A DNA stretch of 64,000 nucleotides from Pseudodesulfovibrio sp. zrk46 (GTDB taxonomy: Bacteria; Desulfobacterota; Desulfovibrionia; Desulfovibrionales; Desulfovibrionaceae), in NCBI RefSeq assembly GCF_012516435.1, contig NZ_CP051216.1, positions 3,578,501 to 3,642,500 of the forward strand, in the 5' to 3' direction. The notes below the pieces were generated by a model. That model saw nothing but the letters and a program-made list of their open reading frames with translations, made no database searches and was not told the DNA's origin. The position numbers were made by a program, and so were the translations under genes. Shown here in pieces: positions 41,521 to 51,237 of this stretch. How positions within the stretch are numbered: the first letter of the stretch is position 1; each line of letters starts with the position of its first letter.

Positions 41521-42321
41521 TTAATTTCGAACCCGAGCTTCAAAGCGGGCAGCTAAAGTCTCCAACGTACTAATCAGACGATTCTTGGCATGTACGCTGA
41601 AAGCATCTTCACGCTCGACAGACTCATAGGAATCGCTTTCGCGCCCTTCAAGCTCCGCGATACGCTTGGTTAACTCATCACGACGTTCGTCGGAAACCGA
41701 TGAATGCAACAATTCCCGATAAATTTCTAGTGCTCCCTGAACATCTCCCTGAGATGCGAGCAGGTCAGCCATTGTTTTAGTACGAAACGACCCCATACCG
41801 GGACGGGCATATTCAGCCTCACCCTTTTCAAAATCATCTTCTGGAACAACATCCATGCATTGTAAATAAGAGGGCGGCGGAGTATCCGTTGGGGGTGGGA
41901 GCGGTGCTCCTACCAAACGATCAGCCAGCGTGGATATACCTTCGAAAACCACATCGGTCCACTTGATAGTATCCCCTTTCAAATTGGAAGAAACAAGCAT
42001 CAAGAATACTGCAAGGTCACGCTTATCTTCGGGCAAACTACGCGCCCATCCACGCCAAAATGCAGGATAGTCCTTAAGCGGATTGATTACACGAGCGAGT
42101 TGATCATGCACTTCTTCTTCGCGGCCCAATTCTGTCAGAAGTTCCACCAACAACATTCGCGCTTCAAGGTAATCAGGATGTCGATCCAATCCCTTTTGGA
42201 GGGTAATGACGGCATCTTCAGGCAAACCATTTTCCACGAAAAGTTTGGCAAGGGGGAAGAATACTCTGGAACCAGGCTCCAAAGAGAGAACTTCTTGATA
42301 CCACTCAATTTTCTTGGTCAT
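41521..42321 (-). CDS. tetratricopeptide-repeat protein, function unknown
   Basis: A 266-residue soluble protein with TPR-like helical pairs in its first 80 residues (RVFFPLAKLFVENGLPEDAVITLQKGLDRHPDYLEARMLLVELL) and another repeat around 185-215. The middle is Pro-rich and the C-terminus charged. Overlaps ftsB by 17 bases, so it may have a cell-envelope or division-related role; no direct evidence. Confidence 0.75.
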   Translation of the reverse strand: MTKKIEWYQEVLSLEPGSRVFFPLAKLFVENGLPEDAVITLQKGLDRHPDYLEARMLLVELLTELGREEEVHDQLARVINPLKDYPAFWRGWARSLPEDKRDLAVFLMLVSSNLKGDTIKWTDVVFEGISTLADRLVGAPLPPPTDTPPPSYLQCMDVVPEDDFEKGEAEYARPGMGSFRTKTMADLLASQGDVQGALEIYRELLHSSVSDERRDELTKRIAELEGRESDSYESVEREDAFSVHAKNRLISTLETLAARFEARVRN

Positions 42322-42628
42322 CGCTTCCTTCTCCGCTGGTGTTGGCGGTCTCGTCGGGGAATATATATAAGATCTCGTCTTTCTTAACGAAATTCATTCG
42401 TTCTCGAATGACTTTTTCCTGGTAACCTTTATCTGATTTAAGACGACGGATTTCCTGACTTAAATCCAGGCTTTTCCCGTCGACATCGTCTATCCGTGCC
42501 TGAAGAATCTCATAACGGTTCTTGAGTTCCAAATACGCGAAAACGCCCTGATCACTCCAAACCAATCTGAATAGAAGAAACAGATTAATAAGGAGAAGCA
42601 GAGCGATAATGGCGATACGTCCATGCAT
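42305..42628 (-). CDS. ftsB: septum formation initiator FtsB/DivIC family
   Basis: A 107-residue bitopic protein with one membrane helix (residues 5-25) and a coiled coil (about 32-72), then the conserved QEKVIRERMNFVKKDEILYIFP that is typical of FtsB. FtsB works with FtsL and FtsQ in the divisome. It is linked with the TPR gene and an upstream unknown. Confidence 0.86.
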   Translation of the reverse strand: MHGRIAIIALLLLINLFLLFRLVWSDQGVFAYLELKNRYEILQARIDDVDGKSLDLSQEIRRLKSDKGYQEKVIRERMNFVKKDEILYIFPDETANTSGEGSDDQEN

Positions 42629-42630
42629 AG

Positions 42631-42957
42631 CTACTGGAGCCTGCGTCCTTTATTTTCGTCGGCTTCAGCCATAGCCAACGGCGCCTGCAATTCCTTGAGG
42701 AAATTGGCTGTAGCCGACTCGATCCGCTGAACATCAGACTCGCTCAAATCAACACGATCAATCTTCTCAAGAAAAGACTTGAGCACAGCGAACTCATCGA
42801 GCAAGGAATTTCCGTGCTCGAGTTTCTCCAACTGTGGTTCGAGTTCCAAAATGGTCTGAAGACAGTTGGTTATGCGGACTAGGTAGCTCACAGAACTGGA
42901 GTCAGTCATGTTGGACACCGTTTTGCTATTCAATTCACTCTCGTCGACAATTTGCAT
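42631..42957 (-). CDS. small unknown protein upstream of ftsB
   Basis: A 108-residue, mostly helical acidic protein with possible coiled-coil content (LETQ-like heptads around residues 35-75). No recognised family. It ends two bases before ftsB. The start is uncertain: no ribosome site is convincing, and in-frame Met codons occur at the chosen position and 16 codons later. Confidence 0.55.
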   Translation of the reverse strand: MQIVDESELNSKTVSNMTDSSSVSYLVRITNCLQTILELEPQLEKLEHGNSLLDEFAVLKSFLEKIDRVDLSESDVQRIESATANFLKELQAPLAMAEADENKGRRLQ

Positions 42958-43166
42958 CTTTTTATACAATTACAAACATAGTTAACATGGATAAGCCCCT
43001 CTGTCATCTATGAATATAGTTAGTAATACCGTACAGGTACGGCAATTATGAACACCTGGGGAAGAAAAAGTCTAAAGAAATTCATGAACGAAACTGGATG
43101 GATGCAAATAATCACAAAAACTATCCACACCACTCATCCACAGCTTCTATCGTGAACTCAAAAGGA

Positions 43167-43199
43167 AGTCGCCCACAAGGATTAACCTTGCGGGCGACT
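43167..43199 (-). terminator. intrinsic terminator after pgsA
   Basis: A 14-bp stem (AGTCGCCC-CAAGG arms, one G-U in RNA) with a five-base loop lies just past the pgsA stop. The following T tract is short. Confidence 0.65.
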
Positions 43200-43221
43200 G
43201 TCTGAGCATTCAATTTTCCGA

Positions 43222-43803
43222 TCAGTCTGCGTTGGCTATCCACTTCTTGTAGAAATCGAAGAGATAATTACCTCCTGAAATCACAGTCAGTACTAGAGCC
43301 AACCACAGTAAACCTTGCCCTAAGGGGCGCGGGTCCCAACCAAACAACGGATAGTGGAAGATAAGAAATCCACCTGCCAAGCTTTGAGCAAGAGTTTTGG
43401 CCTTGCCGAGTTTGTCAGCTGCCACAACCTGTCCCATTTCGGCAGCTACGGCTCGCATGCCTGTAACCGCCAATTCTCGACAAATGATAATGATAACAAT
43501 CCAAGCCGGCACTTTCCAATCTGGTCCCATTCGGACGAGCATAATCAATACGGACCCAATAAGCAGTTTATCAGCCAACGGATCCAAGAACTTGCCCAAA
43601 TTAGTAATGAGATTCTGCTGTCGTGCAATTCGACCGTCAAAGAAGTCGGTCACACAGGCCACGAAATACACGCCAAAAGCACAGTAGGATCCATATTTAA
43701 ACTGAAACCACATCTCAAGGTACAGCAGAAAAATGACGATCGGAGTGGCCAAAATCCGCATCATCGTCAAGCAATTAGGCAAATTGAATATTTCTCGTCT
43801 CAT
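43222..43803 (-). CDS. pgsA: CDP-diacylglycerol--glycerol-3-phosphate 3-phosphatidyltransferase
   Basis: A 193-residue membrane enzyme that makes phosphatidylglycerol phosphate. The CDP-alcohol phosphotransferase motif is complete: D53, D56, G57, A60, R61, G70, D74, D78. Several membrane helices follow. AGG precedes the ATG, nine bases after mrp. Upstream supplier for cardiolipin synthesis by the cls product at 13.6-15 kb. Confidence 0.94.
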   Translation of the reverse strand: MRREIFNLPNCLTMMRILATPIVIFLLYLEMWFQFKYGSYCAFGVYFVACVTDFFDGRIARQQNLITNLGKFLDPLADKLLIGSVLIMLVRMGPDWKVPAWIVIIIICRELAVTGMRAVAAEMGQVVAADKLGKAKTLAQSLAGGFLIFHYPLFGWDPRPLGQGLLWLALVLTVISGGNYLFDFYKKWIANAD

Positions 43804-43811
43804 TTCGTAAC

Positions 43812-44702
43812 CTAGTCGTGAGTTGTGGAAGCCGCTTCAAGACTTTTATCAACTGCTTCTGCAATCTTATCAGCGAGATCAGTGAAAGCCTTCTTGGCAA
43901 AGGAATCTTCCTCAAGCAATACCACAGGTGTGCCCAAGTCGCCAGCCACGACAGTGGCCGGATCCAAGGGGATAGCACCTAAAAATTCAAGGCCGTATTT
44001 CTCAGCCAATTCCTCACCGCCACCTTTTTTGAACAGATCAATAGCCCCATGACAGTGAGGACAAACAAGTCCACTCATGTTTTCTACGACACCAATAACA
44101 TTCGCCTTGGCATACTGAAGAAAGTTAATGGATTTGCGCACATCAGACAATGACACTTCCTGGGGGGTGGTAACAACCACAGCCAATGCGTCGGGGATGG
44201 TTTTTAATACAGTCATGGGCTCATCACCAGTACCTGGGGGCGAGTCAACAACCAAGAAGTCCAACTCCCCCCACTGCACGTCGGAAATAAACTGACGAAT
44301 AGCCGAGGTCTTCATGGGACCACGCCATAATACTGCCTGATCAGGATCCTTAAGCAATGACTCCATGGAAACAACGTGCAGATTCTCATTGTACTCCTTG
44401 GGAATAACTAAAGAGCCTCGATCCATATCCATGGTTCCTGAAATGCCAAGCAAGGTCGGTACGCTTGGGCCATGAATATCTACATCAAGAATGCCTACTT
44501 TGAATCCCTTGGCAGCCAATGCTGCGGCGACATTGACGGAGACAGAACTCTTACCCACACCGCCCTTGCCGCTCATGACGAACAGCTTGTATTTAATCTT
44601 CTCCAGGGTTGAACGAATCATCTCATCCTGGATTTGCATTTTTGCACTCTTGCCGCCGTCTTTGCGGCTGCCCCCACAGGAGCCTGAACTGCAATTACTC
44701 AT
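43812..44702 (-). CDS. Mrp/NBP35-family Fe-S cluster carrier ATPase
   Basis: A 296-residue P-loop ATPase of the Mrp/ApbC family. The deviant Walker A is MSGKGGVGKSSVSVN, with a Cys-rich N-terminus (CSSGSC) and a later CPHC that can bind a cluster. It is thought to help assemble Fe-S proteins. Precedes pgsA by eight bases. Confidence 0.93.
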   Translation of the reverse strand: MSNCSSGSCGGSRKDGGKSAKMQIQDEMIRSTLEKIKYKLFVMSGKGGVGKSSVSVNVAAALAAKGFKVGILDVDIHGPSVPTLLGISGTMDMDRGSLVIPKEYNENLHVVSMESLLKDPDQAVLWRGPMKTSAIRQFISDVQWGELDFLVVDSPPGTGDEPMTVLKTIPDALAVVVTTPQEVSLSDVRKSINFLQYAKANVIGVVENMSGLVCPHCHGAIDLFKKGGGEELAEKYGLEFLGAIPLDPATVVAGDLGTPVVLLEEDSFAKKAFTDLADKIAEAVDKSLEAASTTHD

Positions 44703-44747
44703 TTCTTCTACTCGCTTTATCTTAGTCCATATTGGACGGTACGCATC

Positions 44748-45713
44748 TTATGACTTGCTACGGGAAATCTTATCCAACAGCAGTACAACGACCACCCCGG
44801 CCACAGCCAAGGCTATCGCAAAAAATAAGTCCCCATCCACAGTTGGCAAGATATTTTGTTCTCTAAGAACATGCACCTTACCCCGAATGGAAATCGACTC
44901 TAGCACTTCCTTCCAAGGCCAGACCTTTCGCAAAGCTCCCAGCATGAAACCGGTCAAGACTGCAATTGTTGGCGCTTGCCACCGATGTAGCAAGTAGTGC
45001 AACACCCTCGAAAAAAAGACAATTCCAGCACATGCGCCAGCTGCAAACACACCGATAACCAAGAGATTATCCGCAGCAAAGGGATTCTTAAGAGTACCAG
45101 TGATATACTCGTACTTGCCAAGCATAAGGAGCAAGAACGCCCCACTGATTCCAGGCAAAATCATAGCGCATATAGCAATAGCACCACACAGAAAAATAAA
45201 CGGGAGAGTCTCAGGAGTGGTCACAGGTATCATACCAATCAGCATGAAACTCCCCACAGCACCAAGCATAACAAATCCCGCATTCGCAGCATTCATTGGC
45301 TTGATCTCTCGCCCTACTACATAGATCGACGCCGCAATAAGACCAAAGAAAACAGACCAAATCTCAATAGGATGTACATTAAGCATATAATGCATCACCC
45401 GAGCCATTGAAACCACAGCTGCAAGAATGCCAAACAATAAGCAGGCAATAAAGCGAATGTGCACGCCAGCGACAGCGCCAGCAATGTCCAAAGAAAATAA
45501 CTTACGCGCAAAAGACACATCAAAGGAACGAATAGCATCAACTAGCTGAGTATAAATTCCCGTTATAAAGGCAATGGTACCACCAGAAACGCCTGGGATA
45601 ATATCAGCCCCGCCCATGCAAAACCCCTTAGCCCACAAGAGCAGTCCACTCTTGGCAGAATCAGGCCCGGGGCTGGCCATGAAAGCTTCTTTGATAGTCA
45701 TTTTACCTGCCAT
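44748..45713 (-). CDS. DUF368 multi-pass membrane protein
   Basis: A 321-residue membrane protein with about eight hydrophobic segments and the DUF368 signature GGADIIPGVSGGTIAFITGIY, repeated later as MILPGISGAFLLLMLGKYEYI. The two PGxSG repeats suggest an inverted-repeat transporter. In other bacteria DUF368 (PopT) and DedA proteins are implicated in undecaprenyl-phosphate recycling; application here is inferred from family. Two close Met starts are possible. Confidence 0.88.
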   Translation of the reverse strand: MAGKMTIKEAFMASPGPDSAKSGLLLWAKGFCMGGADIIPGVSGGTIAFITGIYTQLVDAIRSFDVSFARKLFSLDIAGAVAGVHIRFIACLLFGILAAVVSMARVMHYMLNVHPIEIWSVFFGLIAASIYVVGREIKPMNAANAGFVMLGAVGSFMLIGMIPVTTPETLPFIFLCGAIAICAMILPGISGAFLLLMLGKYEYITGTLKNPFAADNLLVIGVFAAGACAGIVFFSRVLHYLLHRWQAPTIAVLTGFMLGALRKVWPWKEVLESISIRGKVHVLREQNILPTVDGDLFFAIALAVAGVVVVLLLDKISRSKS

Positions 45714-45724
45714 GAAAGAATATA

Positions 45725-46366
45725 TTACCAGCCGTGACTACCGACCAAATCTACAAAGGCGACACCACCTTTATTGGTCATCTTCACTTCACCATTGATT
45801 TTCTCAACAAGAATGAGTTCCTGAGTCCGCTTTGTTCCACCTACGGGAATTACCATTCGTCCATTGTCAGCCAGTTGTCCCACCAAAGGCTCAGGAACCT
45901 CTGGCCCACCAGCGGTGACGATAATTCGATCAAATGGAGCTTCTTCCGGCCATCCCATAGTTCCATCGTCCAACTTGAGCTTCACCGAAAACATGCGCAT
46001 ATCCATAAAACGCTTTCTAGCGGAGAAGAATAGCTTCTTAATACGTTCGACAGTAAAGACCTCAGCTCCCATTTGAGCCAATACAGCGGCCTGATAGCCG
46101 GAGCCTGTACCAATCTCTAGGATTTTCATTTCAGGCTTCACTTCAAGCAACTCAGACATCAAGGCAACAATGTACGGCTGAGAAATAGTCTGCCCTTCGC
46201 CAATAGGAAGCGGACAATCCGAATAAGCTTTATACGCCAGAGCTTCTTCAACGAACAAATGCCGAGGCAGGGTCCTTATGGCGTCCAGCACCGCTTTATC
46301 GCGAATACCTCGCGCCTCTATCTGCTCACGCACCATGCGTTCTCGGGATCTCACAGGATCGACCAT
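45725..46366 (-). CDS. pcm: protein-L-isoaspartate O-methyltransferase
   Basis: A 213-residue repair methyltransferase for isoaspartyl residues. The family N-terminal [36 protein letters not shown] and SAM motif [16 protein letters not shown] are clear. AAGGAG precedes the ATG. Likely co-transcribed with DUF368. Confidence 0.96.
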   Translation of the reverse strand: MVDPVRSRERMVREQIEARGIRDKAVLDAIRTLPRHLFVEEALAYKAYSDCPLPIGEGQTISQPYIVALMSELLEVKPEMKILEIGTGSGYQAAVLAQMGAEVFTVERIKKLFFSARKRFMDMRMFSVKLKLDDGTMGWPEEAPFDRIIVTAGGPEVPEPLVGQLADNGRMVIPVGGTKRTQELILVEKINGEVKMTNKGGVAFVDLVGSHGW

Positions 46367-46481
46367 GAATTCTCCTTGGGCAGCCTAATCAGGCCGGGGA
46401 TTTTTTCCTGCGCATGCAGACCATTTTATACGGTCAAAGTCAACCAAACGGCTAAGGGAATGATAATTTCTGCAACCGTCT

Positions 46482-46515
46482 TGACACAACCTAAGCTTTG
46501 ATGAACACTTAAAAT
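46482..46515 (+). promoter_or_regulatory. candidate promoter for CBS-domain gene
   Basis: A TTGACA box with an AT-rich stretch (AACACT then TAAAAT) downstream, 25-50 bases before the GGGGAGG ribosome site. The -35 is perfect but the best-spaced -10 is poor, so this is tentative. Confidence 0.35.
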
Positions 46516-46539
46516 ATATTAACGAGGGGAGGTTTACGC

Positions 46540-46968
46540 ATGCTGGTCAAGGATTTGATGTCATCGCCCGTTTTCTCGCTCAAGGAGAACGATTCGTTGC
46601 ATAGTGCTCGCTCCCTTATGGACCTCCAACGAATCCGTCATATTCCTATCGTAACAGTAGACAACACCTTCACTGGCCTTATTACCCATCGAGACATACT
46701 ATCAGCCACTATCTCCAAACTGGCCGAGCTTGACCCGGAAACCCAGAAGGAAATCGACTCTGGGATACCCATTCGTGAGATTATGCGAACTGATATCGCC
46801 ACCGTAGAGGAAGAAACACCACTCAAGGATGCTGCACAAATACTACTGAACCACAAATACGGTTGCTTACCAGTCATCCATGAAGGAGAACTCTCGGGGA
46901 TAGTAACTGAAGCAGACTTTCTTCGCTTAACCATCAACCTGATGGATGCACTGAACGAGTCCCAGTAA
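46540..46968 (+). CDS. tandem CBS-domain protein
   Basis: A 142-residue protein made of one Bateman module (two CBS domains, about residues 1-60 and 75-138), with the ITHRDIL and VTEADFLR motifs. CBS pairs bind adenosine nucleotides and regulate partner proteins; the partner is unknown. GGGGAGG ribosome site. Monocistronic, ended by a hairpin at about 46990-47020. Confidence 0.88.
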   Translation: MLVKDLMSSPVFSLKENDSLHSARSLMDLQRIRHIPIVTVDNTFTGLITHRDILSATISKLAELDPETQKEIDSGIPIREIMRTDIATVEEETPLKDAAQILLNHKYGCLPVIHEGELSGIVTEADFLRLTINLMDALNESQ

Positions 46969-46990
46969 TTTCCCAGCTATTCCAATTCCA

Positions 46991-47020
46991 AGGGCCGCTT
47001 TCAACCGAAAGCGGCCCTTA
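46991..47020 (+). terminator. hairpin after CBS-domain gene
   Basis: A 13-bp stem (AAGGGCCGCTTTC / GAAAGCGGCCCTT) with a four-base loop follows the gene. Only a weak T tract follows, so termination strength is uncertain. Confidence 0.65.
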
Positions 47021-47132
47021 TCGTTTCACAGCAATTTTCCCTTTTCCTTGTCTCCTCACTTATATGAGTATAGAAATAGTCTAGATTTACACATCACTTA
47101 TTCAACCAATATAAGTAAAGAGCCAATAATCA

Positions 47133-48461
47133 ATGAAAAAAGAAAGCAGCAAATCGTTTCCTCTGATTCTTACTGTAGTCATAGTCATGCTTGCCCTGGG
47201 TGCAGGGGCATTTCTTCTGTTCAAGGACACCGTTCCCCCGACCATTGCCATCGGTCCTGAAATAACAAACGTTGGAAAAGGTTCTCAACTAACCATAACA
47301 GTTGCTGATCCAGGCAGTGGTCTCAAAACCCTTGAGATTGTAGGACTTCAGAATGGGAAAACAATTCCTTTGATCAACAAGACATTCCCTGGTGGCGTGA
47401 TGCAAGTCGAAGAAGTTATCGACCTTGCCAAAGGCCAACTCAAAGAAGGCCAGTTCACCATTCAGGTTAAAACTGAAGACGCCTCTCTCTATCCCTTTGG
47501 CGTTTCTGGAGTTGCTACAGCTGAAAGGGCCTACTCTTTCGATGCCACTCCTCCCCGCATCTACGTACAGTCTCATACTAACAATATGAATCAGGGCGGC
47601 GCCGGATTCATGGTCTATGCTCTTTCTGAAGAAGCCGATAAGACCGGCATCCGTGTTGGGGAGCGTTTCTTTCCGGGATACCTTCAGTCCGATGACAATG
47701 GGAAATACCTCTACTACTGCCTCTTTGCTCATCCGTGGGATACTTCCATTGCCGACTTTAAGCCGGTAATCGAAGCCAGCGACAAGGCAGGAAACATCAC
47801 CAAGCGTTCTTTCAACTTCCACACGAACGCCCGCAAGTTTCGTCGCGACAAGATCAACCTCTCTGACCGCTTCATGGAGCGGACAATCCCGGAATTTCAA
47901 AATGATGTCCCCAGTCAAAAGACACCACTAGAACAGTACCTCTACATCAACAATCAAATCCGCAAAGCAAACAGAGATCAGCTTTTGGAGTTCAGCCGTC
48001 AAACCAGCCCTGCCATGATGTGGTCCGGCACCTTCAAGCGTCTGCCCAACGCAGCGAACCGAGCACGTTTTGCAGATGCCCGCGACTACATGTACAAAGG
48101 CAAAAAGGTTGACCACCAAACTCATCTTGGACTCGACCTTGCCAGCCTCAAGCACGCGCCTGTTCCTGCAGGTAATGATGGAAAAATCATCTACGCTGAT
48201 TTTCTAGGTATTTATGGCAACGTCGTTGTAATTGACCATGGTCTTGGGCTTCAGACTCTCTATGCACATCTGAGTTCTATTAGTGTGCAGCGTGGGGATA
48301 TGGTTGCAAAAGGCGACATCGTCGGCAACACAGGAACAACAGGCTTAGCCGGCGGCGATCACCTGCATTACGGAGTCATCATCGGTGGAACTCCGGTTCA
48401 ACCCATAGAGTGGTGGGACGGTACATGGATGAAGAACAATATCACTTCAAAGCTGGACTAA
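47133..48461 (+). CDS. membrane-anchored M23-family metallopeptidase
   Basis: A 442-residue protein with one N-terminal membrane anchor (residues 10-30) and a C-terminal LytM/M23 domain (about 330-425). Zinc and catalytic residues are in HLGLD and HLHYGV. The region from 35 to 320 is probably beta-rich (TVADPGSGLKTLEI, YSFDATPPRIYV) and may be a periplasmic binding module. M23 enzymes cut peptidoglycan cross-links or activate amidases. AAAGAG lies upstream of the ATG. Confidence 0.88.
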   Translation: MKKESSKSFPLILTVVIVMLALGAGAFLLFKDTVPPTIAIGPEITNVGKGSQLTITVADPGSGLKTLEIVGLQNGKTIPLINKTFPGGVMQVEEVIDLAKGQLKEGQFTIQVKTEDASLYPFGVSGVATAERAYSFDATPPRIYVQSHTNNMNQGGAGFMVYALSEEADKTGIRVGERFFPGYLQSDDNGKYLYYCLFAHPWDTSIADFKPVIEASDKAGNITKRSFNFHTNARKFRRDKINLSDRFMERTIPEFQNDVPSQKTPLEQYLYINNQIRKANRDQLLEFSRQTSPAMMWSGTFKRLPNAANRARFADARDYMYKGKKVDHQTHLGLDLASLKHAPVPAGNDGKIIYADFLGIYGNVVVIDHGLGLQTLYAHLSSISVQRGDMVAKGDIVGNTGTTGLAGGDHLHYGVIIGGTPVQPIEWWDGTWMKNNITSKLD

Positions 48462-48490
48462 AGACAGCAATCACCACCTAATAAGAGTTT

Positions 48491-48523
48491 GCCCCGTAGC
48501 TATTCAGGCTGCGGGGCTTTTTT
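48491..48523 (+). terminator. intrinsic terminator after M23 gene
   Basis: GCCCCGTAGC pairs with GCTGCGGGGC across a seven-base loop, followed by six T. Confidence 0.9.
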
Positions 48524-48603
48524 AATAGCCAGGAAGCATTTTCCAAGGTCCGATTCTTGCTGTCGTATAACCTTGGAAATCTTTTCCCATAGGAGATTCA
48601 AAT

Positions 48604-49155
48604 ATGACCATCAGTATTGGATCAGAGTCGCTTATCTCGCCTCAAAGTGGCACAAACAGAGAGGCTCGTGGTTTGGTGCGCAGCGTTCAATCAGACGGAG
48701 TCTTTTTTGAGCCTGAGCAAGCTGAAGAAGCCCAACCACAAACCTCGTCAATATCGTTCCAAAAAGAACTGACTCCAGAAGAAGAAAAACGACTCATCTT
48801 CCTTCAAAATCTCCTCGCTCAACTTCTGACCATGGTAGATGGAAATCTTACCGACGAACAGAAGGAGCGAATCAAAGAGATTGAACAGGAGATGGAAGAA
48901 ATAACCGGTGTCAAAATGCGTTCATCCATCTCGAAGACAACTGAGAAAATGCTCGGTGAAAAAGAAGATGATGAAAATCAGGATAAGTGGAAGAAGCACA
49001 CTGGAATCGACCCTAAAGACGCAATCCACAGCCGTGAACCAGAACTTAGCAAAGCAGAGAATCCCGGTATGCAAATGCTTAAGCGCAACTCGCTTTTTGC
49101 AAACCTCCAAGAGTTGATGGACAAATCAGGCGGTCTATCTGCGATTGTAGCCTAA
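48604..49155 (+). CDS. unknown coiled-coil protein
   Basis: A 183-residue soluble, charged protein. A glutamate- and lysine-rich helical middle (about residues 55-130) could form a coiled coil; the N-terminus is Ser/Gln-rich and likely disordered. TAGGAG precedes the ATG. No recognised family, no operon partner. Confidence 0.68.
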   Translation: MTISIGSESLISPQSGTNREARGLVRSVQSDGVFFEPEQAEEAQPQTSSISFQKELTPEEEKRLIFLQNLLAQLLTMVDGNLTDEQKERIKEIEQEMEEITGVKMRSSISKTTEKMLGEKEDDENQDKWKKHTGIDPKDAIHSREPELSKAENPGMQMLKRNSLFANLQELMDKSGGLSAIVA

Positions 49156-49338
49156 CGCATAGTAGAAGTGACACAAGAACTATTATCCGCGCTCTCAAGA
49201 GTCTTACCTCGACTCAAACGGCATCCGGACAAATGGCATGAAACCGTACTGTTACGAAGAACTCAGCACGAATGAGATGAAATATGTCTTTGGCCACTCG
49301 ATCACGATGCTTAACGCCATATTGGCCTCCCACCCTGC

Positions 49339-50655
49339 TCAGGGCCTTACATACCGATAAATTATATTTCTAGGCTTTGGGGGATTATTAGAAATAACAA
49401 CAGACTTTCGGACCATCTCTACAATCGAGTCATAGTTAGTTTCATTCGTGCAATGCAGCACAGCCAAAGGCTGCCCCACTTCAACAGATTCTCCAACTCG
49501 AACGATTTCAGTCACTCCCACCGAATGGTCAACAGACTGTTCAACACTCGTCCTGCCTCCACCGAGAGACACCACTGCCAACCCCAGCTGCCGCGTATCC
49601 CATGAGGAGACATAACCTCCCTGTTGAGCATCTACTGATACTTTTATAGGAGCGACAGGCAAATAGCTTTCACTCTTCTCCATGAAATCAGAAGGTCCCC
49701 CTAGACAAAACACCATATGCTCAAAACGCTCTGCAGCGGCACCAGACTCTAGAGCCCGACGCGCCAGATTAATACCTTCTTCCTCATCTTTTGCTATACC
49801 GCCCAAAACCAACATCTCAGCACAGAGCCCCATAATGACACCATCAAGACGGTCATCACGTTTAGCGCCTGTTAGGTAGCGAACGGTCTCGGCTACCTCC
49901 AAAGCATTTCCTGCACATGGGGCCAACGGTTCATCCATATTGGTCACCAGAGCAGAAGTCGAAAGCTGGGCTTTTTCGGCCACAGACACAATAGATTCGG
50001 CCAGAGACACAGCGTCGTCATACTCCGACATGAACGCGCCAGAGCCGGTTTTCACATCCATGACCAAAGCATCCAATCCCGCAGCCAATTTCTTTGAAAG
50101 AATTGAGGCTGTAATAAGCGGAATTGACTCCACAGTAGCAGTGACATCGCGGATGGCATAAAACCGTCCATCCGCCGGAGCGAGATTGCCTGTTTGACCA
50201 ATGATGGCCACGCCAGCCTCTTTCACGGCCCGTCGGAAAAGGGCATTATCAGGCACTGTGTTGTAGCCAGGAATCGACTCCAACTTATCCAATGTCCCGC
50301 CGGTGTGCCCTAGGCCACGCCCAGAAATCATGGGGACATATCCACCACATGCAGCGATTATTGGCCCAAGCGCCAAGCTCACCAAATCACCAACTCCACC
50401 AGTGGAATGTTTATCTAAAACAGGACCATCCAAATCCCACTGGAGTACATTCCCTGATTCAGTCATGGCTCGAGTCAAAGCAGCACACTCTTCCGATACC
50501 ATTCCCTGAAAGTAAACAGCCATACCCAAAGCAGCCACCTGTCCCTCGGTAACCGTGCCCTTTACCAATCCATGAATGAAGTACTGAATCTCATCACTAC
50601 TGAGGACATGACCATCACGCTTTCTGCGAATTATCTCTTGTGGCAACAATGTCAT
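49339..50655 (-). CDS. deoA: thymidine / pyrimidine-nucleoside phosphorylase
   Basis: A 438-residue enzyme splitting thymidine or uridine to base and (deoxy)ribose-1-phosphate. The signature DKHSTGGVGDLVSLALGPI and the GRGLGHTGGTLDKLESIPGYN segment are intact. Its ATG overlaps the cdd stop in ATGA, so the two are coupled: cytidine deaminase feeds uridine to this enzyme. Confidence 0.95.
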   Translation of the reverse strand: MTLLPQEIIRRKRDGHVLSSDEIQYFIHGLVKGTVTEGQVAALGMAVYFQGMVSEECAALTRAMTESGNVLQWDLDGPVLDKHSTGGVGDLVSLALGPIIAACGGYVPMISGRGLGHTGGTLDKLESIPGYNTVPDNALFRRAVKEAGVAIIGQTGNLAPADGRFYAIRDVTATVESIPLITASILSKKLAAGLDALVMDVKTGSGAFMSEYDDAVSLAESIVSVAEKAQLSTSALVTNMDEPLAPCAGNALEVAETVRYLTGAKRDDRLDGVIMGLCAEMLVLGGIAKDEEEGINLARRALESGAAAERFEHMVFCLGGPSDFMEKSESYLPVAPIKVSVDAQQGGYVSSWDTRQLGLAVVSLGGGRTSVEQSVDHSVGVTEIVRVGESVEVGQPLAVLHCTNETNYDSIVEMVRKSVVISNNPPKPRNIIYRYVRP

Positions 50656-51077
50656 ACCCTCTCCTTTTCTGGCAAAATAAAGGAGTCAGGCAGTAATTCA
50701 GCCATAGTCCATTTACGCGTTTTTCCGAATTCACTGACAGAGTAAACCACAGATTCAGCAGATAAGAACTCACTCAAAACCTGTCGACAAGCTCCACACG
50801 GAGGATGCGACACATCGCCAGGGGTGTAGATAACCAAAGTTTGAAAATCACCAGGGCCACACCCATCCGCCACTGCAGAAAAGATGGCGGCCCTCTCTGC
50901 ACAATTTGTTAGACCAAAGGATGCGTTTTCAACATTACAACCAATGTAGATATCACCACTATCAGCCAACAATGCTGCTCCAACAGGGAACCGGCTATAA
51001 GGAGCATATGCATTACCAGATGCTCCTTTTGCTGCTTCAAACAATGTATCAAATAAAGACTCTGATATCGTTTTCAT
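50652..51077 (-). CDS. cdd: cytidine deaminase
   Basis: A 141-residue zinc deaminase converting cytidine to uridine. Catalytic NVENASFGLTNCAERAAI and the second Cys pair PCGACRQVLSEF are present. The frame is open to 51281, but the extra N-terminus runs into the lon terminator and is not plausible. ATGs at 51077 and 51089 are both possible; neither has a strong ribosome site. Confidence 0.93.
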   Translation of the reverse strand: MKTISESLFDTLFEAAKGASGNAYAPYSRFPVGAALLADSGDIYIGCNVENASFGLTNCAERAAIFSAVADGCGPGDFQTLVIYTPGDVSHPPCGACRQVLSEFLSAESVVYSVSEFGKTRKWTMAELLPDSFILPEKERV

Positions 51078-51187
51078 AAAAAGGTTCATTACCATAATTC
51101 CAATCAAGATTACACCACGCCAGAAGGAGTTCTCCGACCGATATGATGTAAAGTAATGGTTCACCAGCCCTTTCCGCTGCCAAATAA

Positions 51188-51219
51188 ATAAGGCCGAACA
51201 GAAAACTGTTCGGCCTTTA
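51188..51219 (-). terminator. intrinsic terminator after lon
   Basis: AAGGCCGAACAG pairs with CTGTTCGGCCTT across a four-base loop. On the minus strand the T tract is interrupted (TTATTTATTT). Confidence 0.75.
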
Positions 51220-51237
51220 AATTGCGATATGAAAGGA

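Noticed and set aside
43121..43142. Two DnaA-box-like 9-mers (CTATCCACA, TCATCCACA)
   Set aside because: Only two, each with a mismatch, no AT-rich unwinding region or dnaA/dnaN nearby; not an origin.
43048..43152. 34-codon plus-strand frame upstream of ftsB-side gene
   Set aside because: No ribosome site and no recognisable sequence; likely chance.
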